Source: Hydrogenophilaceae bacterium
GTDB lineage: Bacteria; Pseudomonadota; Alphaproteobacteria; Caulobacterales; Aquidulcibacteraceae
Assembly (NCBI GenBank): GCA_013389015.1
Contig: JACAEE010000119.1
Span: forward strand, 1 to 64,000
Reading direction: 5' to 3'
DNA: 64,000 nt
Part shown: positions 10,798 to 18,572 of the stretch, piece after piece
Numbering within the stretch: the first letter of the stretch is position 1
Layout: each line of letters starts with the position of its first letter
Notes under the pieces: generated by a model
What the model saw: only the letters and a program-made list of their open reading frames with translations
Databases searched by the model: none
What the model was told of the DNA's origin: nothing
Made by a program: the position numbers and the translations under genes

Positions 10798-11132
10798 TGC
10801 GCCACGCCCGCCCTGAGGATCTGGCGCGTATCGAAGGCCTGCTCGCACGTCTGCGCGCGCTCGACGGCCTCGACGAGAAGGGGCCCGGGCGATTCTACCT
10901 CAAGGGCAGAGCCTTCCTGCACTTCCACGAGCATCAAGGCGGGCTCCTCGCGGACGTGCGCGACGGCGCCGATTGGCGCCGCATGCCCGCGACGACGCCG
11001 CGCGAGCAGGATGCTGTGCAGTCGCTCGCGCGCGCCGCCTGCGCTAAGCCGCGTAGCGCTCCCAGTACCCCTCGGCAGGCGCGATCTGCTCCACCACGTC
11101 GATCAGGACGCCGGCGGGATCGCGCGTCATGA
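10797..11132 (+). CDS. Small hypothetical protein, 3' end overlapping the convergent VOC gene
   Basis: 111 residues starting at an ATG that shares one base with the stop of the CoA ligase (TGATG), which suggests translational coupling. The first 80 residues look structured (ARIEGLLARLRALDGLDEKG and FYLKGRAFLHFHEHQGGLLA). The last 28 are Ser/Pro/Arg-rich and lie entirely over the antisense VOC gene, so the true end of the ancestral gene was probably near 11045 and its stop has been lost or moved. I do not recognise a function; the His/Glu pair in FHEH is notable. Confidence 0.6.
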   Translation: MRHARPEDLARIEGLLARLRALDGLDEKGPGRFYLKGRAFLHFHEHQGGLLADVRDGADWRRMPATTPREQDAVQSLARAACAKPRSAPSTPRQARSAPPRRSGRRRDRAS

Positions 11133-11460
11133 ACCGGCGCTGCCCCCACGCCTCGACGGCGAGCGGATAGTCGATCGGCGCGCCGGCGCCGCGCAACGCC
11201 GCTTGCGCCGCCGCCGCATCCGCGACTTGAACCGTGAGGATCATGCCCTTGCCGTCGAACGCCTCGGGCCCCGGCGGTCGCGTCGGATGATCGGGCGTCA
11301 TGAACGCCAAGGTGAACCCGCCGCGCTCCCCCGCCAAGGAGAGCACGACCACCCAGCGCGCTTCGAACAGGACCGTCGCCCCGAAATGGCGGACATAGAA
11401 GTCCCGCGTTTCCGCAAGCTTCGCCGTCGTGATCAGCGGATAGACGTCGAGCGCTTTCAT
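11044..11460 (-). CDS. VOC-family (glyoxalase/bleomycin-resistance fold) protein
   Basis: 138 residues with the vicinal-oxygen-chelate layout: LITTAKLAETRDFYVRHFGA at the N-terminus and DPAGVLIDVVEQ as the last strand. These are metal-binding or substrate-binding proteins acting on small molecules. The start at 11460 is preceded by AGAGG at the right distance; upstream in-frame ATG/TTG codons would run into the operator. It is divergent from a TetR regulator across a 58-base spacer carrying inverted repeats, so it is probably the regulator's target. Confidence 0.87.
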   Translation of the reverse strand: MKALDVYPLITTAKLAETRDFYVRHFGATVLFEARWVVVLSLAGERGGFTLAFMTPDHPTRPPGPEAFDGKGMILTVQVADAAAAQAALRGAGAPIDYPLAVEAWGQRRFMTRDPAGVLIDVVEQIAPAEGYWERYAA

Positions 11461-11475
11461 CGGGCGGCCTCTCAT

Positions 11476-11519
11476 GTTACATACATCGTGCACGTAACTA
11501 ACATACAGGGCGTATGTAA
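11476..11519. promoter_or_regulatory. Putative TetR operator between VOC gene and tetR-like gene
   Basis: The short divergent spacer contains nested inverted repeats: ACATAC-AGGGC-GTATGT at 11501-11517 (perfect 6-bp arms), GTTAC at 11476-11480 facing GTAAC at 11494-11498, and an outer pair TTACATAC (11477-11484) / GTATGTAA (11512-11519). The size and position are those of a TetR-type operator covering both start regions. The last arm touches the tetR-like start codon at 11519, which would allow tight autoregulation. Confidence 0.7.
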
Positions 11520-12139
11520 TGCAATCCCCCCGCCGCACCCAGGCCGAGCGCCGCGCGGAGACCCGCGCCGCCCTGCTTCGCGCCGGCGCGAGTCTGTTTG
11601 CGGCCAAGGGCTTCGCGGAGACCGGCGCTGAGGAGATCGTCGCCTCCGCCGGCGTCACCCGCGGCGCGCTCTACCACCATTTCAAGGACAAGGCCGATCT
11701 CTTCGAAACCATCGTCGAGCAGGCCTTCGCCGACATCGTCGCCGAGATCGACGCCGCCGCCGCTCAGGCGCCCGACCCCGCAAGCGCATTGCGCCTGGGT
11801 TCTCTTGCCTGGCTGCGTGCGAGCCAGCATCGCGCGCGCCGCCGCATCCTGCTGATCGATGCGCCCGCTGTGATCGGCTGGGACAAATGGCGCGCGCTCG
11901 ATTCACGCTACGGCATGGGCTCGCTGCGTGAGGGCCTCGCAGCCGTCGCGCGCGATCGCGCCATCAAGCTCCCCGACATCGAGATCGCCGCGCATCTCCT
12001 GTCCGGCGCGCTCAACGAGGCTGCGCTCCTGCTCGCCGCACATGGGCGCGACAAAGCGTTTCAGCGCCGCCTTGAAGCCTCCGTAGGCGCCTTGCTGGAC
12101 TGCATCCTCGAGGCGCCCCGCGGCGGCGCGAAGCGCTGA
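11519..12139 (+). CDS. TetR/AcrR-family transcriptional regulator
   Basis: 206 residues. The N-terminal helix-turn-helix is clear: RAALLRAGASLFAAKGFAET, then EEIVASAGVTRGALYHHFKD with the hallmark YHHFKDK. The C-terminal domain is ligand-binding, of the AefR-like or TetR_C type, and its ligand is unknown. No ribosome-binding site precedes the ATG at 11519 because the operator lies there; the mRNA may be leaderless or nearly so. It probably represses itself and the divergent VOC gene. Confidence 0.92.
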   Translation: MQSPRRTQAERRAETRAALLRAGASLFAAKGFAETGAEEIVASAGVTRGALYHHFKDKADLFETIVEQAFADIVAEIDAAAAQAPDPASALRLGSLAWLRASQHRARRRILLIDAPAVIGWDKWRALDSRYGMGSLREGLAAVARDRAIKLPDIEIAAHLLSGALNEAALLLAAHGRDKAFQRRLEASVGALLDCILEAPRGGAKR

Positions 12140-12205
12140 CCGCTGCGTCAGCCGTTGCGCGCGCTCCGACGCCGCCTAGTATGACCCCATACAAGGGAGG
12201 AAGCC

Positions 12206-14047
12206 TTGGCGGATCCGTCGACAGCGCTGCCGGCGTTCAAGAAACTGCCGATGAAGGGCCCCGACATCAGCGTCGAGCGCGCCCCCGGCGGCGTCATCTA
12301 TATGCGCTCGAACCACCCGCCTGGCGATCGTCCGCGCTCCATTCCCCATCTGCTGGACAGCAAGGCCGCGCAGCATCCCGATCGCCCGTTCCTCAAGCAG
12401 CGCGAGCCCAATCACGGCCCGTGGCGCAGCGTCAGCTACGGCGAGGCCGCGCGCTTCTCCGGCGCCGCGGCGGAAAAGTTCTACGCCCTGGGGCTCGGGC
12501 CCCATGCGCCGCTGATGATTCTGTCTGGCAACTCGATAGAGCACGCAATCCTCGCGCTCGCGGCGCAGAAGATTCGCGCCCCCGTCGCCCCGATCAGCGC
12601 CCCCTATTCGTTGATGAGCTCCGACTTCGCCAAGCTCCGCCATTGCTTCGACGCCGTGAAGCCGAAAGCGGTCTTCGTGCAGAGCCATGCGCTCTTCGCC
12701 CGCGCCCTGGCTTCGCTGCCCCTCGACGGCGTGACTGTGATCTCCGCCGATGACGAGCCGCCGAACAACACCGCCATTCTCTACAAGGACCTGATCGAGG
12801 GCACGCCCGGCGCCGCCGTCTCCGTCGAGATGGACAAGATCACCGACCGCACCATCGCCAAGTTCCTGTTCACTTCCGGCTCCACCGGCATGCCCAAGGC
12901 GGCGCCGCAATACCAGGGCATGCTCTGCGCCCAGATCGCGGCGAGCGAAGGCCTGCGCAACGAAGATCCGAATCCGGACGAAGCGCCGCAGACGCTCGAA
13001 TGGATGCCCTGGAGCCACATCTCAGCCGGCAATGTGGGCTTCAACGGCGCGCTCTGGTCCGGCGCCACCATTCACCTCGACGAGGGCAAACCGCTGCCCG
13101 GCCTGTTCGAGACCACGATCAAGAATCTTTATGAAGTAAGCCCGGTCGTCTTCGGCTCCGCCCCCATCGCCTTCGCCATGCTCGCCGACGCGCTGGAGAA
13201 GGATGAAAGGCTCCGCAAGAGCTTCTTCAAGAACCTGCGCTACATGGGCTATGGCGGCGCCACGCTGTCGGACGATCTCTACGATCGCCTGCAAGCGCTC
13301 GCCATCGCCGAAACCGGCCAGCGCATTCCGCTGACCACCATGTACGGGGCGACCGAGACCCAGGGCATCACCGTGGTGCATTGGGAGGCCGAGCGCGTCG
13401 GCCTCATCGGCCTGCCGCTGCCCGGCATCACCTTGAAGCTCGTGCCCAACGGCGAGAAGCTCGAAGTGCGCGTCAAGGGACCGACCGTCACCACCGGCTA
13501 TTGGAACGATGAGCAGAAGACCGCCGAAGCGTTCGACGAGGAGGGCTTCTACAAGCTGGGCGACGCCTGCCGTTTCGTCGATGAGCGCGATCCCGCCCAA
13601 GGGCTCGTTTTCGACGGCCGCGTCACCGAGGATTTCAAGCTCGCCTCCGGCACGTGGGTGAGCGTCGGCACGCTGCGCCCCGACATCGTCGCGGCCTGCA
13701 GCCCCTACGTGTTCGACGCGATCATCACCGGCCAGGACAAGCCCTTCATCGGCGCGCTTGTGTGGCCTTCGCCGGCGGGCATGGCGCAATTGGCGGCCGA
13801 AGGCGGCGATCCGCTCGCCAAACTCGCCGCGCTCATCAAGCAGCGCCTCGCCGCCTTCAACGCCGAGGCCGGCGGCACGTCGCGCCGCATCGCCCGCGTG
13901 CGGATCATGACCTCGCCGCCCTCGATCGACGCCGGCGAGATCACCGACAAGGGCTATGTGAACCAGCGCGCCGCGCTCGCCGCACGCAAGGATCTCGTGG
14001 ATTCGCTCTACGCCGAGCCGCCCGGCGAAGGCGTGATCCTCGTTTGA
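12206..14047 (+). CDS. Feruloyl-CoA synthase-like CoA ligase
   Basis: 613 residues, longer than ordinary acyl-CoA ligases and matching the feruloyl-CoA synthase branch. The opening ISVERAPGGVIYMRSNHPPG is typical of that branch, followed by RSIPHLLDSKAAQHPDRPF. The P-loop FTSGSTGMPKAAP, the MYGATETQG box and the C-terminal DGRVTEDFKLASGTWVSVG are also present. Such enzymes activate hydroxycinnamic acids, but close relatives act on other aromatic or long acids. The start is TTG at 12206 with a strong AAGGGAGGAAG ribosome-binding site. No downstream hydratase/aldolase for ferulate is adjacent. Confidence 0.85.
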   Translation: MADPSTALPAFKKLPMKGPDISVERAPGGVIYMRSNHPPGDRPRSIPHLLDSKAAQHPDRPFLKQREPNHGPWRSVSYGEAARFSGAAAEKFYALGLGPHAPLMILSGNSIEHAILALAAQKIRAPVAPISAPYSLMSSDFAKLRHCFDAVKPKAVFVQSHALFARALASLPLDGVTVISADDEPPNNTAILYKDLIEGTPGAAVSVEMDKITDRTIAKFLFTSGSTGMPKAAPQYQGMLCAQIAASEGLRNEDPNPDEAPQTLEWMPWSHISAGNVGFNGALWSGATIHLDEGKPLPGLFETTIKNLYEVSPVVFGSAPIAFAMLADALEKDERLRKSFFKNLRYMGYGGATLSDDLYDRLQALAIAETGQRIPLTTMYGATETQGITVVHWEAERVGLIGLPLPGITLKLVPNGEKLEVRVKGPTVTTGYWNDEQKTAEAFDEEGFYKLGDACRFVDERDPAQGLVFDGRVTEDFKLASGTWVSVGTLRPDIVAACSPYVFDAIITGQDKPFIGALVWPSPAGMAQLAAEGGDPLAKLAALIKQRLAAFNAEAGGTSRRIARVRIMTSPPSIDAGEITDKGYVNQRAALAARKDLVDSLYAEPPGEGVILV

Positions 14048-14077
14048 CGATCCGCCCCGCCCGCCTCACGACATCCC

Positions 14078-14224
14078 GTGCCCTGGAACGCGCCCTTCTA
14101 CCGCACCTGCGGCTTCGTCGACCTCCCCCGTACCGCCTACAAGCCCTGGATGCACGCCGTCGAGGCCGATCAGGCGCGTATCCTCGACATCGCGACGCGT
14201 GTCTTCATGCGCCGGCCGCTTTGA
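14078..14224 (+). pseudogene. C-terminal remnant of a GNAT acetyltransferase
   Basis: The frame from 14078 to the TGA at 14222-14224 reads VPWNAPFYRTCGFVDL, then further residues ending in RVFMRRPL. This matches the last 45-50 residues of GNAT N-acetyltransferases, where a V-P-W-N-x-x-F-Y segment follows the acetyl-CoA helix. The catalytic and CoA-binding portions are absent, and the feruloyl-CoA synthase stop sits only 30 bases upstream. It is best read as the surviving 3' end of a deleted gene. Confidence 0.65.
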
Positions 14225-14257
14225 GCGCGGACGCCAGGATCGCGTATAGGAGAGCCC

Positions 14258-14998
14258 ATGCCTGACGCCGCCGCCAAGCCGTCCCCCCTTCTGCGCTTTG
14301 CGCCGCTCATCCTGATCGCAGCGGCGCTGGGGGCCGCCTTCGCGCTCGGCCTCCATCGCCAGGTGTCGCTGGAGGCGCTGCGCGAGCGGCAAGCGGAGCT
14401 GGAGGCGTTCGTCGCCGCCAATCTCGCCGCCGCACTCGGCCTCTACATTCTCTTCTACGCGCTCGCGGTCGCGATCTCGTTTCCCGTCGCTTCGGTGTTG
14501 ACGCTCGCCGGCGGCTTCCTCTTCGGCCCCTGGGTCGGCGGCGCAGCGACCGTCATCGCCGCCACCATCGGCGCCACGCTCCTCTTCTTGGCGGCCCGCA
14601 CCGCGATCGGCGATTCCTTGCGCGCCCGCGCCGGCGGCTGGCTCGACAAGCTCGAACGCGGCTTCCGCGAGAACGCCTTCAACTACCTTCTCGCGCTTCG
14701 CCTCTTTCCCGGCGCGCCGTTCTTCATCGTCAATCTCGTGCCTGCTTTCTTCGGTGTGAAGCTACGCGACTTCGTGCTCGCGACGTTCATCGGCATCATC
14801 CCCGGCACGCTCGTCTACGCCTCGGTCGGCAACGGCCTGCGCGCCGCGTTCGAAGCCGGCGTCTCCGCCGATCCCGCCGCCCAAGGCCGCGCCCTGCTGT
14901 TTTCGCCGGAGATCATCCTGCCGATCGCCGGCCTCATCCTCCTGTCGCTTCTCCCCATCGTCGCGAAGGCGTTCCGCAAACGGGCGCCAGAGGCATGA
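14258..14998 (+). CDS. TVP38/TMEM64-family membrane protein
   Basis: 246 residues with an N-terminal anchor (about 9-28) and at least four further hydrophobic segments. The VTT/SNARE-associated domain is recognisable from PVASVLTLAGGFLFGPWVGG, LRLFPGAPFFIVNLVPAFFG and FIGIIPGTLVYASVGNGL. The family (related to DedA and YdjZ) consists of membrane proteins associated with lipid or solute movement. It starts with AGGAG at ideal spacing and overlaps the next gene by ATGA. TVP38 genes are often paired with flavoprotein reductases like the one that follows. Confidence 0.92.
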   Translation: MPDAAAKPSPLLRFAPLILIAAALGAAFALGLHRQVSLEALRERQAELEAFVAANLAAALGLYILFYALAVAISFPVASVLTLAGGFLFGPWVGGAATVIAATIGATLLFLAARTAIGDSLRARAGGWLDKLERGFRENAFNYLLALRLFPGAPFFIVNLVPAFFGVKLRDFVLATFIGIIPGTLVYASVGNGLRAAFEAGVSADPAAQGRALLFSPEIILPIAGLILLSLLPIVAKAFRKRAPEA

Positions 14999-16407
14999 GA
15001 GATCTCAAAGTCGACCTCTGCGTCATCGGCGCGGGCTCGGCCGGCCTCTCGGTCGCTGCCGGCGCCGTCCAGCTCGGCCTCAAGGTTGCGCTGTTCGAGC
15101 ATCGCGAAATGGGCGGCGATTGCCTCAACTGGGGCTGCGTGCCCTCCAAGGCGCTGATTGCGGCCGCCGACGCCGCCCATGCTGCGCGCACGAGCGCCCG
15201 CCTCGGCGTATCGGCCGCGCCGGAGATCAGCTGGCAGGCGGTGAAGGCCCACGTCCACGCCGCCATCGCCCGCATCGCGCCGATCGATTCCCAGGAACGC
15301 TTCGAAGGCCTGGGCGTTGCGGTCATTCGCGAGCACGCGCGCTTCGTCGATCCGTATACGGTGCAATCGAACGGCGTCCGCGTGCGCGCGCGTCGGTTCG
15401 TGATCGCCACGGGCTCCCATCCCGCCATTCCGCCGATCCCCGGTCTCGCCGAAACGCCCCACCTCACCAACGAAACCATCTTTTCGCTCGAAGCCCTGCC
15501 CCGTCGCCTGCTCATCCTCGGCGGCGGCGCAATCGGCGTCGAGCTCGGCCAGGCGTTCCGCCGTCTGGGCGCCGAAGTCGTCGTCATCGAAGCGCTGCGC
15601 CTGCTCAACGGCGCCGATGAAGAAGCCACGGGCCTCGTGCGCGCCCAGCTCGCCGCCGACGGCGTCGAGATCGTCGAAGGCGCGAAAGCCGCAAGCGTCG
15701 CGCGCAGCGACGCCGGCGTCGCCGTGACGCTCGAGGATCGTCGCAGCTTCGACGGCTCACACCTCCTCATCGCCACGGGCCGAACGCCGGCCATCGAAGG
15801 CTTGGGCCTCGAAGCCGCCAATGTGCGCTTCACCCGCAAGGGCGTGGAGACGTCGCCGACGCTGCGCACTTCGAACCCGCGCGTCTGGGCGTTGGGCGAC
15901 GCCGCCGGCCGCGAACTCCTCACCCACGCCGCCGGCTGGCACGCCAGCGTCTTCGTCCGCAACGCCTTGTTCAAGGCCCGCACCCGCGCCGATGGCCAGC
16001 CGATCCCCAGCGTCGTCTACGCCGATCCAGAGATCGCCCAGATCGGCCTGACCGAAGCGCAAGCGGCGGAGCGCTACGGCGCCGCGATCACGACCGTGCG
16101 CTGGGCGTTCGAGGAGAATGATCGCGCCGTCGTCGAGGCTGATCCGTGCGGCTTCGCCAAGATCATCGTCGGCAGGAAGGGCCGCATCCTCGGCGCGACC
16201 ATCGTCGGCGCCCACGCCGGCGATCTCATCGCGGCCATCAGCCTCGCCATGGCCAACAGGCTCACCATCCGTGCGCTGACCAATCCGGTGATCGCCTATC
16301 CCACCCGCTCAGAAATCTGGAAACGCGCCGCCGGCGCCTATTACACGCCGCTTCTCTTCTCCGCCCGCACCCGAGCGCTCGTTCGCGTCCTGCAGCGGAT
16401 TCCTTAA
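14995..16407 (+). CDS. FAD-dependent pyridine nucleotide-disulfide oxidoreductase (mercuric reductase/dihydrolipoamide dehydrogenase-like)
   Basis: 470-residue class I flavin disulfide reductase. The FAD Rossmann motif [14 protein letters not shown] is at about 11-24 and the redox-active disulfide is in [16 protein letters not shown] second Rossmann motif [14 protein letters not shown] lies near 180, and WALGDAAG marks the FAD-binding end. It lacks a heavy-metal-binding N-terminal domain and the terminal Cys pair of true MerA. The C-terminal catalytic His-Glu dyad of dihydrolipoamide dehydrogenases is not evident, the position reading AYPTRSE. It probably acts with the coupled TVP38 protein; the substrate is unknown. 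Confidence 0.9.
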   Translation: MRDLKVDLCVIGAGSAGLSVAAGAVQLGLKVALFEHREMGGDCLNWGCVPSKALIAAADAAHAARTSARLGVSAAPEISWQAVKAHVHAAIARIAPIDSQERFEGLGVAVIREHARFVDPYTVQSNGVRVRARRFVIATGSHPAIPPIPGLAETPHLTNETIFSLEALPRRLLILGGGAIGVELGQAFRRLGAEVVVIEALRLLNGADEEATGLVRAQLAADGVEIVEGAKAASVARSDAGVAVTLEDRRSFDGSHLLIATGRTPAIEGLGLEAANVRFTRKGVETSPTLRTSNPRVWALGDAAGRELLTHAAGWHASVFVRNALFKARTRADGQPIPSVVYADPEIAQIGLTEAQAAERYGAAITTVRWAFEENDRAVVEADPCGFAKIIVGRKGRILGATIVGAHAGDLIAAISLAMANRLTIRALTNPVIAYPTRSEIWKRAAGAYYTPLLFSARTRALVRVLQRIP

Positions 16408-16979
16408 TCCTTCGCCCGCTCCACGTACGAGCCGTCTTCTGTGGAGACGACCACGCGCGTTCCCGCCTCGATATGCGGCGGCACCATGGTTTTGACCCCG
16501 TTGGAGAGCTTCGCGGGCTTGTAGGAGGAGGAGGCCGTCTGCCCTTTGACCACGGGCTCCGTCTCCACGATCTCCAGCGTCACCCGCGGCGGCAGCTCGA
16601 TCGACAGCGGCACGCCTTCATGCATCAGCAGGAAGCATTCCATGTTCTCGGTGAGATACGCGGCTTGATCGCCCAGCGTATCGCGCGGCACGGTGACCTG
16701 CTCATAGGTCGTGGGATTCATGAAGACGAAGCCCGCATCGCCGTCCTCATAGAGGTAGGTGTGCTTCACCTCTTCGACGAACGCCTTTTCCAGGCTGTCG
16801 GTCGTCTTGTAGGTTTGCGTCGTCTTCACCCCGTCGACGATGCGGCGCATGACGATCGTCGTCGTCGGCGTGCCCTTGCCGGGGCGGAATGTCTCGTAGG
16901 AGAGCACGACGTAGAGCTTGCCGTCCTCCAGTTCGAGCACATTGCCTTTGCGGACGTCGCTGGCGATAACCTTGGCCAC
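16404..16979 (-). CDS. efp: Elongation factor P
   Basis: 191 residues, the normal EF-P length with three beta-barrel domains. EF-P relieves ribosome stalling at polyproline. The loop FRPGKGT places Lys35 (from the GTG start at 16979) as the residue that EpmA beta-lysylates. The EpmA and EpmB genes lie next to it on the other strand. The GTG start is supported by AGAAGG upstream and by alignment of the initial [11 protein letters not shown] to the EF-P N-terminus. It converges with, and overlaps by 4 bases, the flavin reductase gene. Confidence 0.97.
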   Translation of the reverse strand: MAKVIASDVRKGNVLELEDGKLYVVLSYETFRPGKGTPTTTIVMRRIVDGVKTTQTYKTTDSLEKAFVEEVKHTYLYEDGDAGFVFMNPTTYEQVTVPRDTLGDQAAYLTENMECFLLMHEGVPLSIELPPRVTLEIVETEPVVKGQTASSSYKPAKLSNGVKTMVPPHIEAGTRVVVSTEDGSYVERAKD

Positions 16980-17121
16980 CGGGATGCCTTCTAGTCTCGC
17001 CCCTGTGTTCTGGGCCTTGGCCCGAACCAAGGGGCGCGCGAAAAACGCGAAGATTTCAGGAAAACGCTGCGTCATACAGGCATCCGCGCCCGCTTCCAAG
17101 TCTTGATCCCCGCACCCAGCC

Positions 17122-18072
17122 GTGACCGATAGCCCCTACTGGACCCGCGCCCGCCACGCCGACCGCCGCCCCTTCCTGCTGGCGCGCGCGAAAATCCTGG
17201 CCGTCATCCGCGCCTGGTTCGCCGACCAGGGCTTCATCGAAGCCGATGTCGGCGCGCTGGTTCAAAGCCCCGGCGCGGAGGTGCACCTCCACGCGTTCGA
17301 GACCGCCGGCCGCTACCTCCACACTTCTCCCGAATTTGCGCTCAAGCGGCTTTTGGCCGCCGGCGAAGACAAGCTCTTCTTCCTCGGCAAGGTCTACCGC
17401 GCCGGTGATCGCGGGCCCCTGCACGCGCCCGAGTTCACGCTGCTCGAATGGTGCCGCGCCGGCGCGCCTTACGAAGCTGTCCAGCAGGATTGCATCGACA
17501 TCGCCCGCGCCGCCTGCCGCGCGATCGGCGCCGGCGCGCTCACATGGCGCGGGAAAGCCTGCGATCCTTTCTCCGAACCGCAACGCCTCTCAGTGCGCGC
17601 TGCGTTCGCCCGATACGCCCCCCCTCCCCCTTGCGGGGAGGGGGCAGGGGGTGGGGGGGATGATCAGCCTACGGACGTGTTCGCCAAAATCCTGGTCGCG
17701 CACGTCGAGCCCAATCTCGGCCGCGATCGCCTCACCTTTCTCACCGAATACCCGATCACCGAAGCCGCCCTCGCGCGCCGCAAGCCCGACGATCCATCCG
17801 TCGCCGAGCGCTTCGAGCTCTACGCCTGCGGAATCGAGCTCGCCAACGGCTTCGGGGAACTCACCGATCCGATCGAACAACGCGCCCGCCTCGAAGCCGC
17901 CATGGACGAAAAACAACGCCGCTACGGCGTCCGCTGGCCGATCGACGAAGACTTCCTCGCCGCCCTCGCCCACATGCCGCCCGCCAGCGGCTGCGCGCTT
18001 GGATTCGATCGCCTCGTCATGCTCGCCGCCGGCGCGACGCACATCGATCAGGTGCTATGGACGCCGCCATGA
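17122..18072 (+). CDS. epmA: EF-P lysyltransferase EpmA (GenX/PoxA)
   Basis: 316 residues, a class II lysyl-tRNA synthetase paralog lacking the anticodon-binding domain, which attaches beta-lysine to EF-P. Visible features are the [16 protein letters not shown] motif 2 region, [31 protein letters not shown] and the motif 3 [14 protein letters not shown]. Around residues 167-180 there is an odd Pro- then Gly-rich stretch encoded by a GC palindrome (17618-17660). This stands where other EpmA proteins have a variable helical segment. The start is GTG at 17122, and the stop overlaps the next gene (ATGA). It is divergent from efp across 142 bases. Confidence 0.95.
   Translation: MTDSPYWTRARHADRRPFLLARAKILAVIRAWFADQGFIEADVGALVQSPGAEVHLHAFETAGRYLHTSPEFALKRLLAAGEDKLFFLGKVYRAGDRGPLHAPEFTLLEWCRAGAPYEAVQQDCIDIARAACRAIGAGALTWRGKACDPFSEPQRLSVRAAFARYAPPPPCGEGAGGGGDDQPTDVFAKILVAHVEPNLGRDRLTFLTEYPITEAALARRKPDDPSVAERFELYACGIELANGFGELTDPIEQRARLEAAMDEKQRRYGVRWPIDEDFLAALAHMPPASGCALGFDRLVMLAAGATHIDQVLWTPP
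17618..17660. repeat. Palindromic REP-like element inserted in frame in epmA
   Basis: A C-rich arm (CCCCCCTCCCCC) is followed by TTGC and a facing GGGGAGGGGG arm, then a second G-rich tail CAGGGGGTGGGGGG. This is the form of the short intergenic palindromes common in alphaproteobacterial genomes, here located inside a coding sequence. Its length keeps the reading frame and it encodes [13 protein letters not shown]. No second copy was seen in this window. Confidence 0.7.
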
Positions 18073-18569
18073 TCATCCGTGACGCAGAACCCGAGGACGC
18101 CCTCGCCATCCGCGCCATCGTCGCCTCGGCCTTCGGCCGCGCCGACGAGGCGCGCCTCGTCGAGCGCTTGCGCGCCGACGGCGACGCCTTCATCGAACTT
18201 GTGGCCGAGGACGAAGACTCCGGCGAACTCATCGGCAGCATCCTGTTCAGCCCGCTCGCCATCGACCGCCCCGGCGAAACCCTGACCGCCCTGGCGCTCG
18301 CGCCGGTCGCCGTGCGCCCGGACCGCCAGAAGGACGGCGTCGGCTCCGCGCTCATTCGCGCTGGAATTGAGCAGGCGCGCTTTGCGCAGGCGCCCGCCAT
18401 CATCCTGCTCGGCCACCCGGCCTATTATCCGCGCTTCGGCTTCTCGGCTGCGGCGGCCGAATCATTGGATGCTCCCTTCTCGGGCCCGTCCTTCATGGCG
18501 CTCGAGCTTGAACCCGGCGCGCTGAGGGCGGGCGGATCAGTCCGCTATGCGGCGGCGTTTGGGATTTGA
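18069..18569 (+). CDS. GNAT-family N-acetyltransferase (YhbS-like)
   Basis: 166 residues. The GNAT fold is evident: RDAEPEDALAIRAIVASAF, LALAPVAVRPDRQKDGVGSA with the acetyl-CoA loop RxxxGVGS, and the C-terminal HPAYYPRFGF typical of the YhbS branch. The ATG overlaps the epmA stop (ATGA), and its own stop is 3 bases before the epmB start, so it is embedded in the EF-P modification operon. Its acceptor is unknown; the position invites a link to EF-P or to lysine metabolism, but this is inference. Confidence 0.9.
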   Translation: MIIRDAEPEDALAIRAIVASAFGRADEARLVERLRADGDAFIELVAEDEDSGELIGSILFSPLAIDRPGETLTALALAPVAVRPDRQKDGVGSALIRAGIEQARFAQAPAIILLGHPAYYPRFGFSAAAAESLDAPFSGPSFMALELEPGALRAGGSVRYAAAFGI

Positions 18570-18572
18570 GCC

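Noticed and set aside
7227-10848. Two long minus-strand open frames (694 and 559 codons)
   Set aside because: They lie opposite the two CoA ligases, whose AMP-binding motifs are intact; no motif is seen in the antisense products.
11461-11658. N-terminal extension of the VOC protein
   Set aside because: It would run through the operator and into the TetR gene. The start at 11460 has a proper ribosome-binding site.
14995-16407. Assignment as the lpd (E3) gene of 2-oxoglutarate dehydrogenase
   Set aside because: It is coupled to a TVP38 gene, far from sucB, and the C-terminal His-Glu dyad region of dihydrolipoamide dehydrogenase is not evident.
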